DNA of 24,296 nucleotides, from positions 558 through 24,853 of the forward strand of contig DIYM01000140.1 of assembly GCA_002429045.1 (NCBI GenBank), given 5' to 3'. A program made the position numbers and the translations under genes. Under the pieces are notes generated by a model, which made no database searches, was not told the origin of the DNA, and saw only the letters and a list, made by a program, of their open reading frames with translations. Each line of letters begins with the position of its first letter. Position 1 is the stretch's first letter. Shown here piece after piece: positions 7,550 through 17,830 of this stretch. Origin of the DNA: Phycisphaerales bacterium UBA6054. GTDB taxonomy: Bacteria > Planctomycetota > Phycisphaerae > Phycisphaerales > UBA1924.

Positions 7550-8806
7550 GTGGACAACGACCTCATCAACGCCCAGCGTCCGATCACCTTGGTCGCCGGG
7601 AGCGAACGGCTTGACGCGGTCGGGGGCGTGCGACCCTGGGCTGACGAGTGCATCACCCACGGGCTGGACGCCCGCCCGGTGCCGATCGAAGAGGCGTTCT
7701 CGCTCAACACCATGGGTGTGTGTGTCGCGGTGCTCGCGCCGGACGAGCCTGACACGGTCATCTATCAGTTGGCCGATCGGGCCCAGGCATCGCTGATGCC
7801 CGGTGTGGTGCTCGTGCCCCCCGAGATGATCCGAGCCGCCAGCGTCCTCGCCAGCGAGGGCCTGCTGCTGCTTCCCTGGGACGCGAGCGGCGCCCGCATC
7901 GCTTCGTCGGTCCGGGCGCTCGACGCGCGCCAGTCGCTCGTCGGCAAGCTGCGCGACGAGCTCCGCATCGCGCAGATGTCCGTGAACGGCGCGTACGGCG
8001 AGATGGCCAAACTCCAGGAAGAGATGCAGACCGCCGCGAGCATCCAGCGGGCCCATATGCCCAAGCAGGTCCCGTCGATCCGGGGCGTGGACGTCGGCGT
8101 GGTCTACCGCCCGGCGACGTATGTATCGGGCGACATCTACGACGTCGCCCAACTCGACGAGCACCGCAGCGCGTTCTTCATCGCCGATGCGGTGGGGCAC
8201 GGCGTGCCGGCGGCGTTGATGACGATGATCATCGCCTGCGGGCTCAACAAGCTCGACGGGATCGGGGGCGACGCACGCATCGTGCCCCCGGGCGAGGCGC
8301 TCTACCGGCTCAACAACGCGATGACCGCACACTCGGGCGGGTCCTCGCGTTTCGCGACAGCGGTGTACGGGGTGTTCGACGCCCGGACGGGCGAGGTCAC
8401 GATCGCCGGCGCCGGGCACCCGCCCCCCATCATCGTGCGCCAGGGCGGACCGTCGATCGATCGCATCGAGCCTGACGGCCCGCTGCTCGGCGTGTTCCCC
8501 GACGCGGACTTCGGGCAGACCACCGTGCGGCTCGACCCGGGCGACCTCCTGGTGCTGTTCTCCGACGGGTTCGAGGTCGCGTTCCCGAAGACCGGCTCGG
8601 AGGGTGTGGACTTCAAACGCCCGACACTGACGTACGTCGACAAGCTCAGCCACGCCGGGGAGAACGGCGTCCCGCTCGACGAGGCGGTCGCCGAACTCGA
8701 GCGCGAGCTGGATAACGCCGCGGGTTCGCTGCACCAGCCCGACGACATCACGGCGTTGTTCATCGCGCCGACCCAGGTCAACGCCCCCACCACCGCGGCC
8801 GCATGA
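7550..8806 (+). CDS. RsbU/SpoIIE-type PP2C serine phosphatase
   Basis: A 418-residue signalling phosphatase. Residues 1-125 form an alpha/beta domain resembling a degenerate response receiver (VLVPPEMIRAA, LLLLPWD) without a convincing phospho-acceptor Asp. Residues about 125-165 look like a coiled-coil linker. The rest is a PP2C domain of the SpoIIE class with metal ligands in place: SGDIYD (193-198), DAVGHG (213-218), the SDG motif with D339, and PDDIT with D398-D399. Family members dephosphorylate STAS proteins in partner-switching control of sigma factors or other outputs. A STAS gene lies on the other strand at 10381-10722. The GTG start is supported by GGGGAG at 7538-7543; a CGGGG-UUCG-CCCCG hairpin (7514-7527) sits just upstream. 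The stop abuts the convergent ABC gene with no gap. Confidence 0.92.
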   Translation: MDNDLINAQRPITLVAGSERLDAVGGVRPWADECITHGLDARPVPIEEAFSLNTMGVCVAVLAPDEPDTVIYQLADRAQASLMPGVVLVPPEMIRAASVLASEGLLLLPWDASGARIASSVRALDARQSLVGKLRDELRIAQMSVNGAYGEMAKLQEEMQTAASIQRAHMPKQVPSIRGVDVGVVYRPATYVSGDIYDVAQLDEHRSAFFIADAVGHGVPAALMTMIIACGLNKLDGIGGDARIVPPGEALYRLNNAMTAHSGGSSRFATAVYGVFDARTGEVTIAGAGHPPPIIVRQGGPSIDRIEPDGPLLGVFPDADFGQTTVRLDPGDLLVLFSDGFEVAFPKTGSEGVDFKRPTLTYVDKLSHAGENGVPLDEAVAELERELDNAAGSLHQPDDITALFIAPTQVNAPTTAAA

Positions 8807-9571
8807 TCAGCGGGTCCTGAGCCGCTCGTCACGCTCGACCAGACCGTCGCGGAGACGGACGATCCGCTCGCACCGATCGGCGACCGAATCGTCGTGCGTG
8901 ACCATGATGATCGTCATGCCCTCGCTGTGCAGGCCCTCGAACATGGTCAGGATCGCTTCGCCCGTCCTGGAGTCCAGGTTCCCGGTCGGCTCGTCCGCCA
9001 TCAGGATCACCGGCTCGGTGATCAGCGACCGCGCGATCGCGACACGCTGCTGCTGCCCGCCCGAGAGCTCGCGCGGGCGGTGCCCGAGCCGGTCGCCCAG
9101 CCCGACCAGATCGAGCTTCGCCTTGGCCCGCTCGAGGCGTTCGTGCTTGTGGACGCCCTGGTAGAACAGCGGCACCGAGACGTTCTCCTCGATCGTCAGC
9201 TGCGGGATCAGGTTGAACGCCTGGAAGACGAAGCCGATCTTCTTGCCGCGGAACGCGGACAGGGCCTCGTCCTCGAGTTCCTCGGCGGGCGTGCCGTCGA
9301 GGATGTACCGCCCCGCGGTCGGGCGATCGAGGCACCCGAGGATGTTCATCAGCGTGGACTTGCCCGAGCCGGACGCGCCCATGATCGCGATGTACTCGCC
9401 CCCCGGGATCTCGAGATCCACGCCCCGCAGCGCCTCGACCATGATCGAGCCGTCGGGCTTGTAATACGTCTTGCGGATGCCCTCCAGCCTGGCGACGGCC
9501 GTGCCGGAGGCGGGGTCGCCCGGGCTGATCTGGGTCCCGGTCTGGGTGTCGGTCTGGGCGGTCGCGGGCAT
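8807..9571 (-). CDS. ABC transporter ATPase, LolD/MacB type
   Basis: A 254-residue ATP-binding subunit. Walker A GASGSGKST (65-73), Q-loop Gln117, signature LSGGQQQR (169-176), Walker B VILMADE (188-194) and switch His226 are all intact. The sequence around NILGCLDRPTAG and the FQAFNLIPQLTIEENV segment place it with the LolD/MacB/FtsE-like group that powers lipoprotein release, efflux or cell-envelope permeases. A Gln/Thr-rich 25-residue lead precedes the domain. GAGGAG (9577-9582) supports the start. The expected FtsX-like permease is not in the window: the upstream gene is a different type of membrane protein and the downstream gene is convergent, so the substrate cannot be given. Confidence 0.92.
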   Translation of the reverse strand: MPATAQTDTQTGTQISPGDPASGTAVARLEGIRKTYYKPDGSIMVEALRGVDLEIPGGEYIAIMGASGSGKSTLMNILGCLDRPTAGRYILDGTPAEELEDEALSAFRGKKIGFVFQAFNLIPQLTIEENVSVPLFYQGVHKHERLERAKAKLDLVGLGDRLGHRPRELSGGQQQRVAIARSLITEPVILMADEPTGNLDSRTGEAILTMFEGLHSEGMTIIMVTHDDSVADRCERIVRLRDGLVERDERLRTR

Positions 9572-9612
9572 GGCTGCTCCTCGTTGGGCACACGCCCGGG
9601 CGGTATACCGGC

Positions 9613-10356
9613 TCAGCGTTCGCCGGGTTGAGGGTCCCCGGATTCAGCGTCAGCACGCCCGCACACCGGGTGGATCCTGGACTCTTGTCCGTACACCGTG
9701 AGCACGTCGCCCGCCTCGATCGTGGTCTCGGGACCCGGGGCTCCGATGTGCTCGCCGGCGTCCCGCTGGATGCCCAGCACCAGCACGCCCCGGCTGCCCA
9801 ACGCCGCGCTCCTGAGCGTCGAACCGATCAACGGATGACCCCGATCGATCTCGAGCTGCGCCACCACGTACCCGTCCTTGGCGTGCAGCACCGTCTCGTA
9901 GTCCAGCACACGGACCACGCCCGATCGCTCGAGCGAGTACCGGAAGAACCGCTCCAGCGGGACCTTGATGACCCGCGGCTGGAACGCCCATGCGATCAGC
10001 AGCACCCCGAGAATGATCACCCCCAGGCGGGCGAGAAACGCGACAGGGCCCACCGCGTGCAGCAGGTGGTCGAGCCAGTCCGGCTCGGACTGCATGAAAC
10101 TGACGATCAACGCACCCAGGGCCGAAGTCAGCCCGATGTTGCCCGCGATGATCAGATAGATCGCGATACGCCGGCGGACCGGGTGGCTCACAATCATCTC
10201 GGCTTCGGCGGTGGTGAACCCCACACCGAAGTAGCACGAGACGGATTGGAACTCCGAGACCGGACGAGAGAGCCCGGTCATCATCAACGCCGTCGCTCCG
10301 ATCCGGACGATCACCAGGGAAACGAACGCGATGATGAACAACGCGATGAGCGGCAT
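9613..10356 (-). CDS. membrane protein with pore-like segment and TrkA-C domain
   Basis: A 247-residue protein. A hydrophobic N-terminal helix (2-28) is followed by FQSVSCYFGVGFTT (36-49), then helices at about 63-88 and 102-125. A soluble RCK_C/TrkA-C domain follows at about 148-228 (VAQLEIDRGHPLIGSTL, ending in IEAGDVLTVYG). TrkA-C domains bind ligands that gate K+ transport. The GVGFTT stretch between two helices resembles a P-loop of Trk/Ktr transporters, but only one such unit is present. Similar proteins are usually annotated as TrkA C-terminal domain proteins of unknown function. AGGGGA six bases before the ATG supports the start. It lies 24 bases downstream of the STAS gene and 41 bases before the ABC gene, all on one strand, so an operon is likely. 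Confidence 0.8.
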   Translation of the reverse strand: MPLIALFIIAFVSLVIVRIGATALMMTGLSRPVSEFQSVSCYFGVGFTTAEAEMIVSHPVRRRIAIYLIIAGNIGLTSALGALIVSFMQSEPDWLDHLLHAVGPVAFLARLGVIILGVLLIAWAFQPRVIKVPLERFFRYSLERSGVVRVLDYETVLHAKDGYVVAQLEIDRGHPLIGSTLRSAALGSRGVLVLGIQRDAGEHIGAPGPETTIEAGDVLTVYGQESRIHPVCGRADAESGDPQPGER

Positions 10357-10380
10357 CTCGTGTCCCCTGCGCCGGCGTGG

Positions 10381-10721
10381 CTACTCGGAATCGATCAGCT
10401 GCAGCCCGGCGATCGCGGTCAGCGTGTCGGGCGCGAACTTGAAGACCTTGTCCAGCCCGGTGACCATCAGCACGGACATCACCTCGTCCTGCACCCCGGA
10501 GATCCGCATCTCGCGGCTCGACTCTTCGAGGATTTTGCGCAGCCGGATCAGCTGGGCGATATTCGACGAGTTGATGTAGGTCACCTCGGAGAGATCGAGC
10601 ACCGCGTGCGGAGGCTGCCCGCCGTCCTCGAGCTTCTCGATGATCAGCGACAGCTCGTCGGAGAGCGCCGGTTCGTCGGCCAGGTTGGCCATCAGGATGC
10701 TGTCGGACCATTCGACCGCCA

Positions 10722-10722
<1 letters not shown>
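10381..10722 (-). CDS. STAS domain protein (anti-sigma factor antagonist type)
   Basis: A 113-residue single-domain STAS protein. The core strand and helix VLDLSEVTYINSSNIAQLI (41-59) match the SpoIIAA/RsbV signature, in which a Ser at this place (S52 or S53) is phosphorylated by an anti-sigma kinase and dephosphorylated by an RsbU/SpoIIE phosphatase. The unphosphorylated form normally binds the kinase and frees its target. The ATG shares its A with the gyrA TGA stop (TGATG at 10724-10720), so translation is probably coupled to gyrA. No kinase or sigma factor gene is in the window. The PP2C phosphatase at 7550-8806 is the nearest plausible partner. The family call is firm; the regulated process is unknown. 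Confidence 0.88.
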
Positions 10723-13511
<2,789 letters not shown>

Positions 13512-13528
13512 TCACCGGCTCCGGTCGG

Positions 13529-13586
13529 CGGCGTCTCACGCCGGACAACCGCCCGGCCCACGCCGTCTCCTGTACCGAGAATCATA
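13529..13586 (-). promoter_or_regulatory. candidate gyrA promoter -10 box and leader hairpin
   Basis: On the minus strand TATGAT (13586-13581) matches five of six -10 positions; no good -35 box lies 16-18 bases upstream. A transcript would have a leader of about 60 bases containing CGGCGT-GAG-ACGCCG (13529-13543), a hairpin immediately upstream of the weak ribosome-binding site. The 134-base gap between gyrA and the upstream gene holds nothing else I can support. Confidence 0.3.
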
Positions 13587-13645
13587 GGCAAAACCGGGCC
13601 CAAAGACCCGCCCGGAGCCGACCCGAAAATCCCGCCCCCATGCCC

Positions 13646-15526
13646 TCACGGTGCCTCTTGCCGGGTCGTTTCGGTTGCCCGCCCGCGGGCGGCCAGTGAC
13701 CCCATCGAATCGAGGGATTCGCACACGGTCATCAGCGCGATCGCCCCGGCTTCCGGCGCGAGCGTCGGATCCCACAACGCCCGCCGAACGCCCCCGTTGG
13801 ACTGCGGCGGGTTCCGTGCGAGATAGAGCCCGTCACCGCTCATCACCAGCTGGCGGCAGAACCGCAGCGCGTCGCTGAGCACCACGAGCTCACGCGCGAC
13901 CCCGGTCGATGCGAGGCCCCCGGGCGTGGTCCGCTCGTCTCCAAGCATCGTCGCGATGCCCGCGATCGGACGCAGCGTGTGCCACGTGGGCAGCGCCACG
14001 CTCGACCGGGTGAACACCACACCGCCCGCGAGGTCACGGTCGATGGGGCGCAGGTCACGCCAATGCAGCTGGTACCCGTACACCTGCGCACGCATCGCGA
14101 CCAACGCTTGCGCGGAAGGCAGGTCGCCCTCCGGGTGCAGTTCGATGTCCGCCCAGGCGAGGAACGGCATCTGGGCGGCCAGGCCCGACGCCGGGGTCTC
14201 CCGGAACGCGCGACGCACCGATTCGTTGGCCCGCTCGCGTGTGAACGACGGGTCGAGCCACGCCGCCCTTGTGTGCGCCCAGGCGATCAGACCGAACGCC
14301 GATCTCGGCACCCCCTCCCCGAACCCGGTCTCGGGATCGAACGACTCCCGGAGCACGCTCAGGCACCTGACTTTGAGCACCTCGTACGCCGGGTCTCCCG
14401 CCCGCACGCCCGGATCCACCATCGCCAACGCCGCGATGGTGCCCGCCGCCGCAACCGGCGTGGACCAGGGTGTCTCCTCGCCCGGCTCGACCGCGGCCAG
14501 CTCGCGCATGATCTCCAGGGCTGCCTGTCCCGACGCCGGCGCATCGGGCGATCGCATCTCCGCGTGCGACATCAACGCCATCGCCGTCATCGCCTGGTCG
14601 AACGGATCGGCGGCGAGCGGTTCGACCGCGCCCGTGACGGCGTTGAGATCACCGCCGACCCCATAGCTCTCGATGCCCGGCCAGACCCTCGAACGGAGAT
14701 GGGCGGCGATCAGGTCCGCGGTCTCGCGCAGCGTCGAGGAGCGGATCGCCCCGGAAGGCACCGTGCCGCCCCCTCGCGAGAGGAACACAGGCGTCGCGCC
14801 GGGGAAGGGCATCGCCAGGTGGGTGACCGGCGCCCGCGAGAACACGTAGCCGTCGTCCACCAGCTCCGAGATCGGTCGCAGGGCGGTCTCGCCGGCCCCC
14901 GTGATCGACGTCGCCAGCGCGCTCAACTCGCGGGCCGGATCCGACCCGCGCGTGAGTTGGGCGTCCACCCCGACGACCCGCGACCGGTCCCCGATGCGGG
15001 CCACCAACGCCTCGGCGCCTGGCGAGCAGCCCGCGAAGGGCAGCGCGAGTTCGTCAGCCGGGATCGGGACCGGGGCCCCGATCAACTCGAGCGAGACGGT
15101 CGCCCTCGCTCCCATCTCATCGAATCGCTCCTCGTCCAACGCATCGCCCTGGGAGGGCAGGGCGGCCCGGGCGATCCGGACCGCTTCCCCCGCGGCGTGC
15201 CACACCGCGGCCGCGTCCGGGCCCTCGTCCGAGATCCACACGCCCCGCGACAGCACCGAGCCATCGAGCCGGACGGTGACCGCCGCCCCCCAGACGTCGG
15301 GCAGACCGCCTGCCTGCTCCAACCCGGGGACCGACCACGCCCGGACCCACGATCGCACCGAATCGTGGGCAGAGATGGACTCCTCGGGGGATGATCCGCC
15401 GGCGTGCGCGAGCGGCGAGAGCACGCAGAAGAGTCCGAGAACCAACCCCAGCACGCCCGCCGCGCCGCGGACCGGCACGCGCTGGCGTCGCGCCCGTTGA
15501 CACCGCGCGTCGCGCCCGGGCAACAT
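13646..15526 (-). CDS. secreted protein of unknown function
   Basis: A 626-residue protein I do not recognise. It begins with an Arg-rich stretch, a hydrophobic core (GVLGLVLGLFCVLSPL) and a likely signal-peptidase site after AHA, so it should be exported. The mature part has an N-terminal region with VTVRLDGSVLSRGVW and a helical central and C-terminal region rich in Ala (GTIAALAMVDPG, SAFGLIAWAHTRAAWLDP) that could be an alpha-toroid, as in terpene cyclase-like or glycosidase-like folds; this is only an impression. The ATG at 15526 is preferred over the longer frame to 15694 because it puts the signal peptide at the start. No clear Shine-Dalgarno is visible. It precedes gyrA on the same strand with a 134-base gap. 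Confidence 0.7.
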   Translation of the reverse strand: MLPGRDARCQRARRQRVPVRGAAGVLGLVLGLFCVLSPLAHAGGSSPEESISAHDSVRSWVRAWSVPGLEQAGGLPDVWGAAVTVRLDGSVLSRGVWISDEGPDAAAVWHAAGEAVRIARAALPSQGDALDEERFDEMGARATVSLELIGAPVPIPADELALPFAGCSPGAEALVARIGDRSRVVGVDAQLTRGSDPARELSALATSITGAGETALRPISELVDDGYVFSRAPVTHLAMPFPGATPVFLSRGGGTVPSGAIRSSTLRETADLIAAHLRSRVWPGIESYGVGGDLNAVTGAVEPLAADPFDQAMTAMALMSHAEMRSPDAPASGQAALEIMRELAAVEPGEETPWSTPVAAAGTIAALAMVDPGVRAGDPAYEVLKVRCLSVLRESFDPETGFGEGVPRSAFGLIAWAHTRAAWLDPSFTRERANESVRRAFRETPASGLAAQMPFLAWADIELHPEGDLPSAQALVAMRAQVYGYQLHWRDLRPIDRDLAGGVVFTRSSVALPTWHTLRPIAGIATMLGDERTTPGGLASTGVARELVVLSDALRFCRQLVMSGDGLYLARNPPQSNGGVRRALWDPTLAPEAGAIALMTVCESLDSMGSLAARGRATETTRQEAP

Positions 15527-15650
15527 GGTGTCTCGCGGCGACACCCCGGTACGTGCGGGCAGGTGGCCTGACGACCCCGAAACGCGGTCTGCCACGCCCC
15601 GGCACGCCTGTTGTTCTGTGTTCCGTGACAATCGCAGATTGGAGCCAACG

Positions 15651-15740
15651 ATGCAGATCATGCAACAGACCTTTCTGATGACCGCCCTGCGCAAGCGTCT
15701 CTTCCTGATGACGCTGCTGAGTTTCGCGGCCCTGTGCTAG
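15651..15740 (+). CDS. 29-residue hydrophobic small protein or leader peptide
   Basis: ATG at 15651 with GGAG at 15641-15644, six bases upstream, opens a 29-codon frame ending in TAG. The peptide starts MQIMQQTFLMTALRKRLF, continues with a hydrophobic run and ends in Cys. Third codon positions are G or C in 25 of 29 codons, like the neighbouring genes. A basic patch (RKR) precedes about 13 hydrophobic residues, so it could insert in the membrane. No coding gene follows on this strand; a structured stretch and a terminator do, so it may be a stand-alone small protein, a type I toxin-like peptide, or the translated part of a regulatory RNA. I recognise no family. A truncated lipoprotein signal is an alternative. 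Confidence 0.45.
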   Translation: MQIMQQTFLMTALRKRLFLMTLLSFAALC

Positions 15741-15957
15741 AGCCCCTCTCGGCGGGGTGCTCGAACCTCCCGGGCGGCTTGTGGGCGTGCGGGAGGGTGG
15801 CGGCGGCCCGCCCGGACGCGACCCGGTTTCCGGACGGACTCTAGCCGATCGGAGATACCCCGCCGGGACGCGCGAGGTTCCACCGGGCGGGCCGCCGCCG
15901 GACGGGCCCCTCTCCGGGTCCCCGCGACAACCGAAGACCGGACCGTGCAACTGAAAG
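15740..15957 (+). ncRNA. candidate structured RNA downstream of the small ORF
   Basis: This 218-base gap has no convincing gene but several stems. GAGCCCC (15740-15746) pairs with GGGG and GCTC (15754-15762) with one bulge. CCTCCCG (15766-15772) pairs with CGGGAGG (15790-15796). A perfect 17-bp stem joins GGCGGCGGCCCGCCCGG (15799-15815) to 15883-15899, enclosing a 67-base loop with a CCGG-TTT-CCGG element. Together with the ORF before it and the terminator after it, this looks like a discrete plus-strand transcript. It does not match the conserved cores of SRP RNA, RNase P RNA, tmRNA or 6S RNA that I can recall. High GC raises the chance of fortuitous stems. Confidence 0.35.
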
Positions 15958-15988
15958 GCCCCGGCGGGATCGATCCCGCCGGGGCTTT
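15954..15988. terminator. bidirectional terminator between the small ORF unit and rpsA
   Basis: The 28 bases at 15958-15985 are a perfect palindrome built from GCCCCGGCGGGAT and its complement. They are followed by TTT on the plus strand and by CTTTC on the minus strand. It lies 60 bases after the rpsA stop and probably ends rpsA transcripts, and plus-strand transcripts from 15651 onward. Confidence 0.75.
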
Positions 15989-16045
15989 GCGTTGATCAGC
16001 GATCACGCGATCGACCGATCGCGTGGAGCGTGGCTTTCCGGGCGA

Positions 16046-17830
16046 TCAGAACTCGATCTTGTCGGTGCCCATGGCGCCGTGATCGTCCATGCCGCCGCGA
16101 GCGGGCCCGGGCTTGCCCATGCCCCCCATGCCGCCCATGCCGCCGCCCTGGTTGCCGCCGTCGGAATCACCCCCGGTCGCGTCGCCCCACTGGGCCCGCT
16201 TGAGCGAGAGACCGATCTTGCGATCGACGGTGTCGACGCGGAGGATCTTGACGTCGATCTCCTCGTCCTGCCCGACGACGTCCTGCGGGTTCTCGACCTT
16301 GTGGTCGGCCAGCTCGGAGATGTGCAGCAGGCCTTCCAGATCGTCCTCGAGCTCGACGAAGACGCCGAAGTTGGTGATCTTGGTGACCTTGCCGCGGACG
16401 ACCATGCCGGGCTGGTAGGCGCCGGGGATGGCCTCGTGCCACGGGTCCTCGGTGAGCTGCTTGATGCCCAGGCTGATGCGCTGCTTGTCCTGGTCGACCT
16501 CGAGCACCACGCACTGGACCTCGTCGCCCTTCTTGTAGAGCTCGTTGGGGTGGGTGACCTTCTTGGTCCAAGACATGTCGGAGATGTGGAGCAGGCCGTC
16601 GATGCCCGGCTCGATCTCGACGAACGCGCCGTAGTTGGCAAGGTTGCGGATGGAACCGGTGACCAGCGTGCCGGGGGGGTACTTCTCGGTGACGAGCTCC
16701 CACGGGTTGACCTCGGTCTGCTTCATGCCGAGCGAGATCTCGTGCTTGTTCTTGTCGATCTCGAGCACGACGACATCGACCGGATCGCCCACGTTGACCA
16801 TCTCGGACGGGTGGTTGACCCGGCGGGTCCAGGACATCTCGGAGATGTGGACCAGGCCCTCGATGCCGTCCTCGAGGCGGATGAACGCGCCGTAGGACAT
16901 GATGTTGACGACCTCGCCGCTGATGCGGGCGCCGACGGGGAACTTGGCTTCGATCTCTTCCCACGGGCTCGACTCGGTCTGCTTGAGACCCAGGGCGATC
17001 TTCTCCTTGTCGCGGTCGATGTTGAGGACCTTGACCTCGACCTTGTCGTCGATCTTGAGCAGCTCGCTGGGGTGGTTGATGCGCCCCCACGACATGTCGG
17101 TGATATGGAGCAGCCCGTCGATGCCGCCCAGGTCCACGAACGCGCCGAAGTCGGCGATGTTCTTGACGGTGCCGGTGACGATATCGCCCTCGTTGATGGT
17201 CTCCATCAGGCGGCTCTTGGCGCTCTCGCGCTCGCGCTCGATGAGCTTGCGCCGCGAGATGACGATGTTGCGGCGTTCGGTGTCGATCTTGAGGACCTCG
17301 GCGCGGATCTTGCGGCCGATGAAATCGCCCAGCTCGTGCGGGCGGCGGATGTCCACCTGCGACGCGGGCATGAACACCGGGACGCCGATGTCGACGAGCA
17401 GGCCGCCCTTGATCTTGCGCATCACGGTGCCCTCGATCTCGTCGCCCTCGTTGGAGGTGTCGACGATGCGCTGCCAGGCGATCTGGCGATCGGCCTTGCG
17501 CTTGGAGAGCTGGATGAGCCCGCCCTCGCCCTCGAGCGACTCGAGCAGCACGTCGATCTCGTCACCCACCCGGAGTTCGTTGAGGTTGGGGAACTCCTCG
17601 CGGGGGATGAGGCCCTCGCTCTTGAGCCCGACGTCGACGACCACGTCATCGCCGGCGAAGCCGATCACCCGTCCCTTGATCAGCTTGCCCGCGCGGAGAT
17701 CGGCGGCCTGGTCGACCAGGATCTCGTCCATGCGGGACTCGTCCTCGCTGGATCCGAAGACCTCGCCCAGCAGGGCCATGGCCTCGTCGTCGGCGACTCC
17801 GAGTGAAGCGATCAGTGTCTCATCGATCAT
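16046..17830 (-). CDS. rpsA: 30S ribosomal protein S1
   Basis: A 594-residue S1 with six OB-fold S1 domains at about residues 48-112, 128-196, 214-285, 299-372, 386-459 and 474-546. The last four carry the RNA-binding pattern FGAFV...GLLHIS/T.MSW. S1 binds mRNA and brings it to the 30S subunit. The start at 17830 follows a GAGAGGA site; a longer frame to 18067 would add 79 Arg-rich residues unlike S1. The tail after residue 550 is unusual: rich in Gly, Met and Asp, with GGGMGGMGGMG, ending TDKIEF. The gene is monocistronic, read toward the palindromic terminator at 15954-15988, with a 500-base upstream region shared with gdhA. Confidence 0.96.
   Translation of the reverse strand: MIDETLIASLGVADDEAMALLGEVFGSSEDESRMDEILVDQAADLRAGKLIKGRVIGFAGDDVVVDVGLKSEGLIPREEFPNLNELRVGDEIDVLLESLEGEGGLIQLSKRKADRQIAWQRIVDTSNEGDEIEGTVMRKIKGGLLVDIGVPVFMPASQVDIRRPHELGDFIGRKIRAEVLKIDTERRNIVISRRKLIERERESAKSRLMETINEGDIVTGTVKNIADFGAFVDLGGIDGLLHITDMSWGRINHPSELLKIDDKVEVKVLNIDRDKEKIALGLKQTESSPWEEIEAKFPVGARISGEVVNIMSYGAFIRLEDGIEGLVHISEMSWTRRVNHPSEMVNVGDPVDVVVLEIDKNKHEISLGMKQTEVNPWELVTEKYPPGTLVTGSIRNLANYGAFVEIEPGIDGLLHISDMSWTKKVTHPNELYKKGDEVQCVVLEVDQDKQRISLGIKQLTEDPWHEAIPGAYQPGMVVRGKVTKITNFGVFVELEDDLEGLLHISELADHKVENPQDVVGQDEEIDVKILRVDTVDRKIGLSLKRAQWGDATGGDSDGGNQGGGMGGMGGMGKPGPARGGMDDHGAMGTDKIEF

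Noticed and set aside
15527..15694. 56-residue N-terminal extension of the secreted protein gene
   Set aside because: It would bury the signal peptide inside the protein and runs antisense to the 29-codon ORF.
15757..15954. Plus-strand 65-codon frame after the small ORF
   Set aside because: Pro/Gly/Arg-rich translation typical of GC-rich noncoding DNA, with no ribosome-binding site; the stems explain the composition better.
15740..15957. SRP RNA, RNase P RNA, tmRNA or 6S RNA
   Set aside because: The conserved core sequences of these RNAs that I know are not present, so only an unclassified structured RNA is proposed.
15992..17806. Long plus-strand frame of 604 codons opposite rpsA
   Set aside because: Antisense shadow of the repeated S1 domains; its apparent internal repeats reflect those domains.
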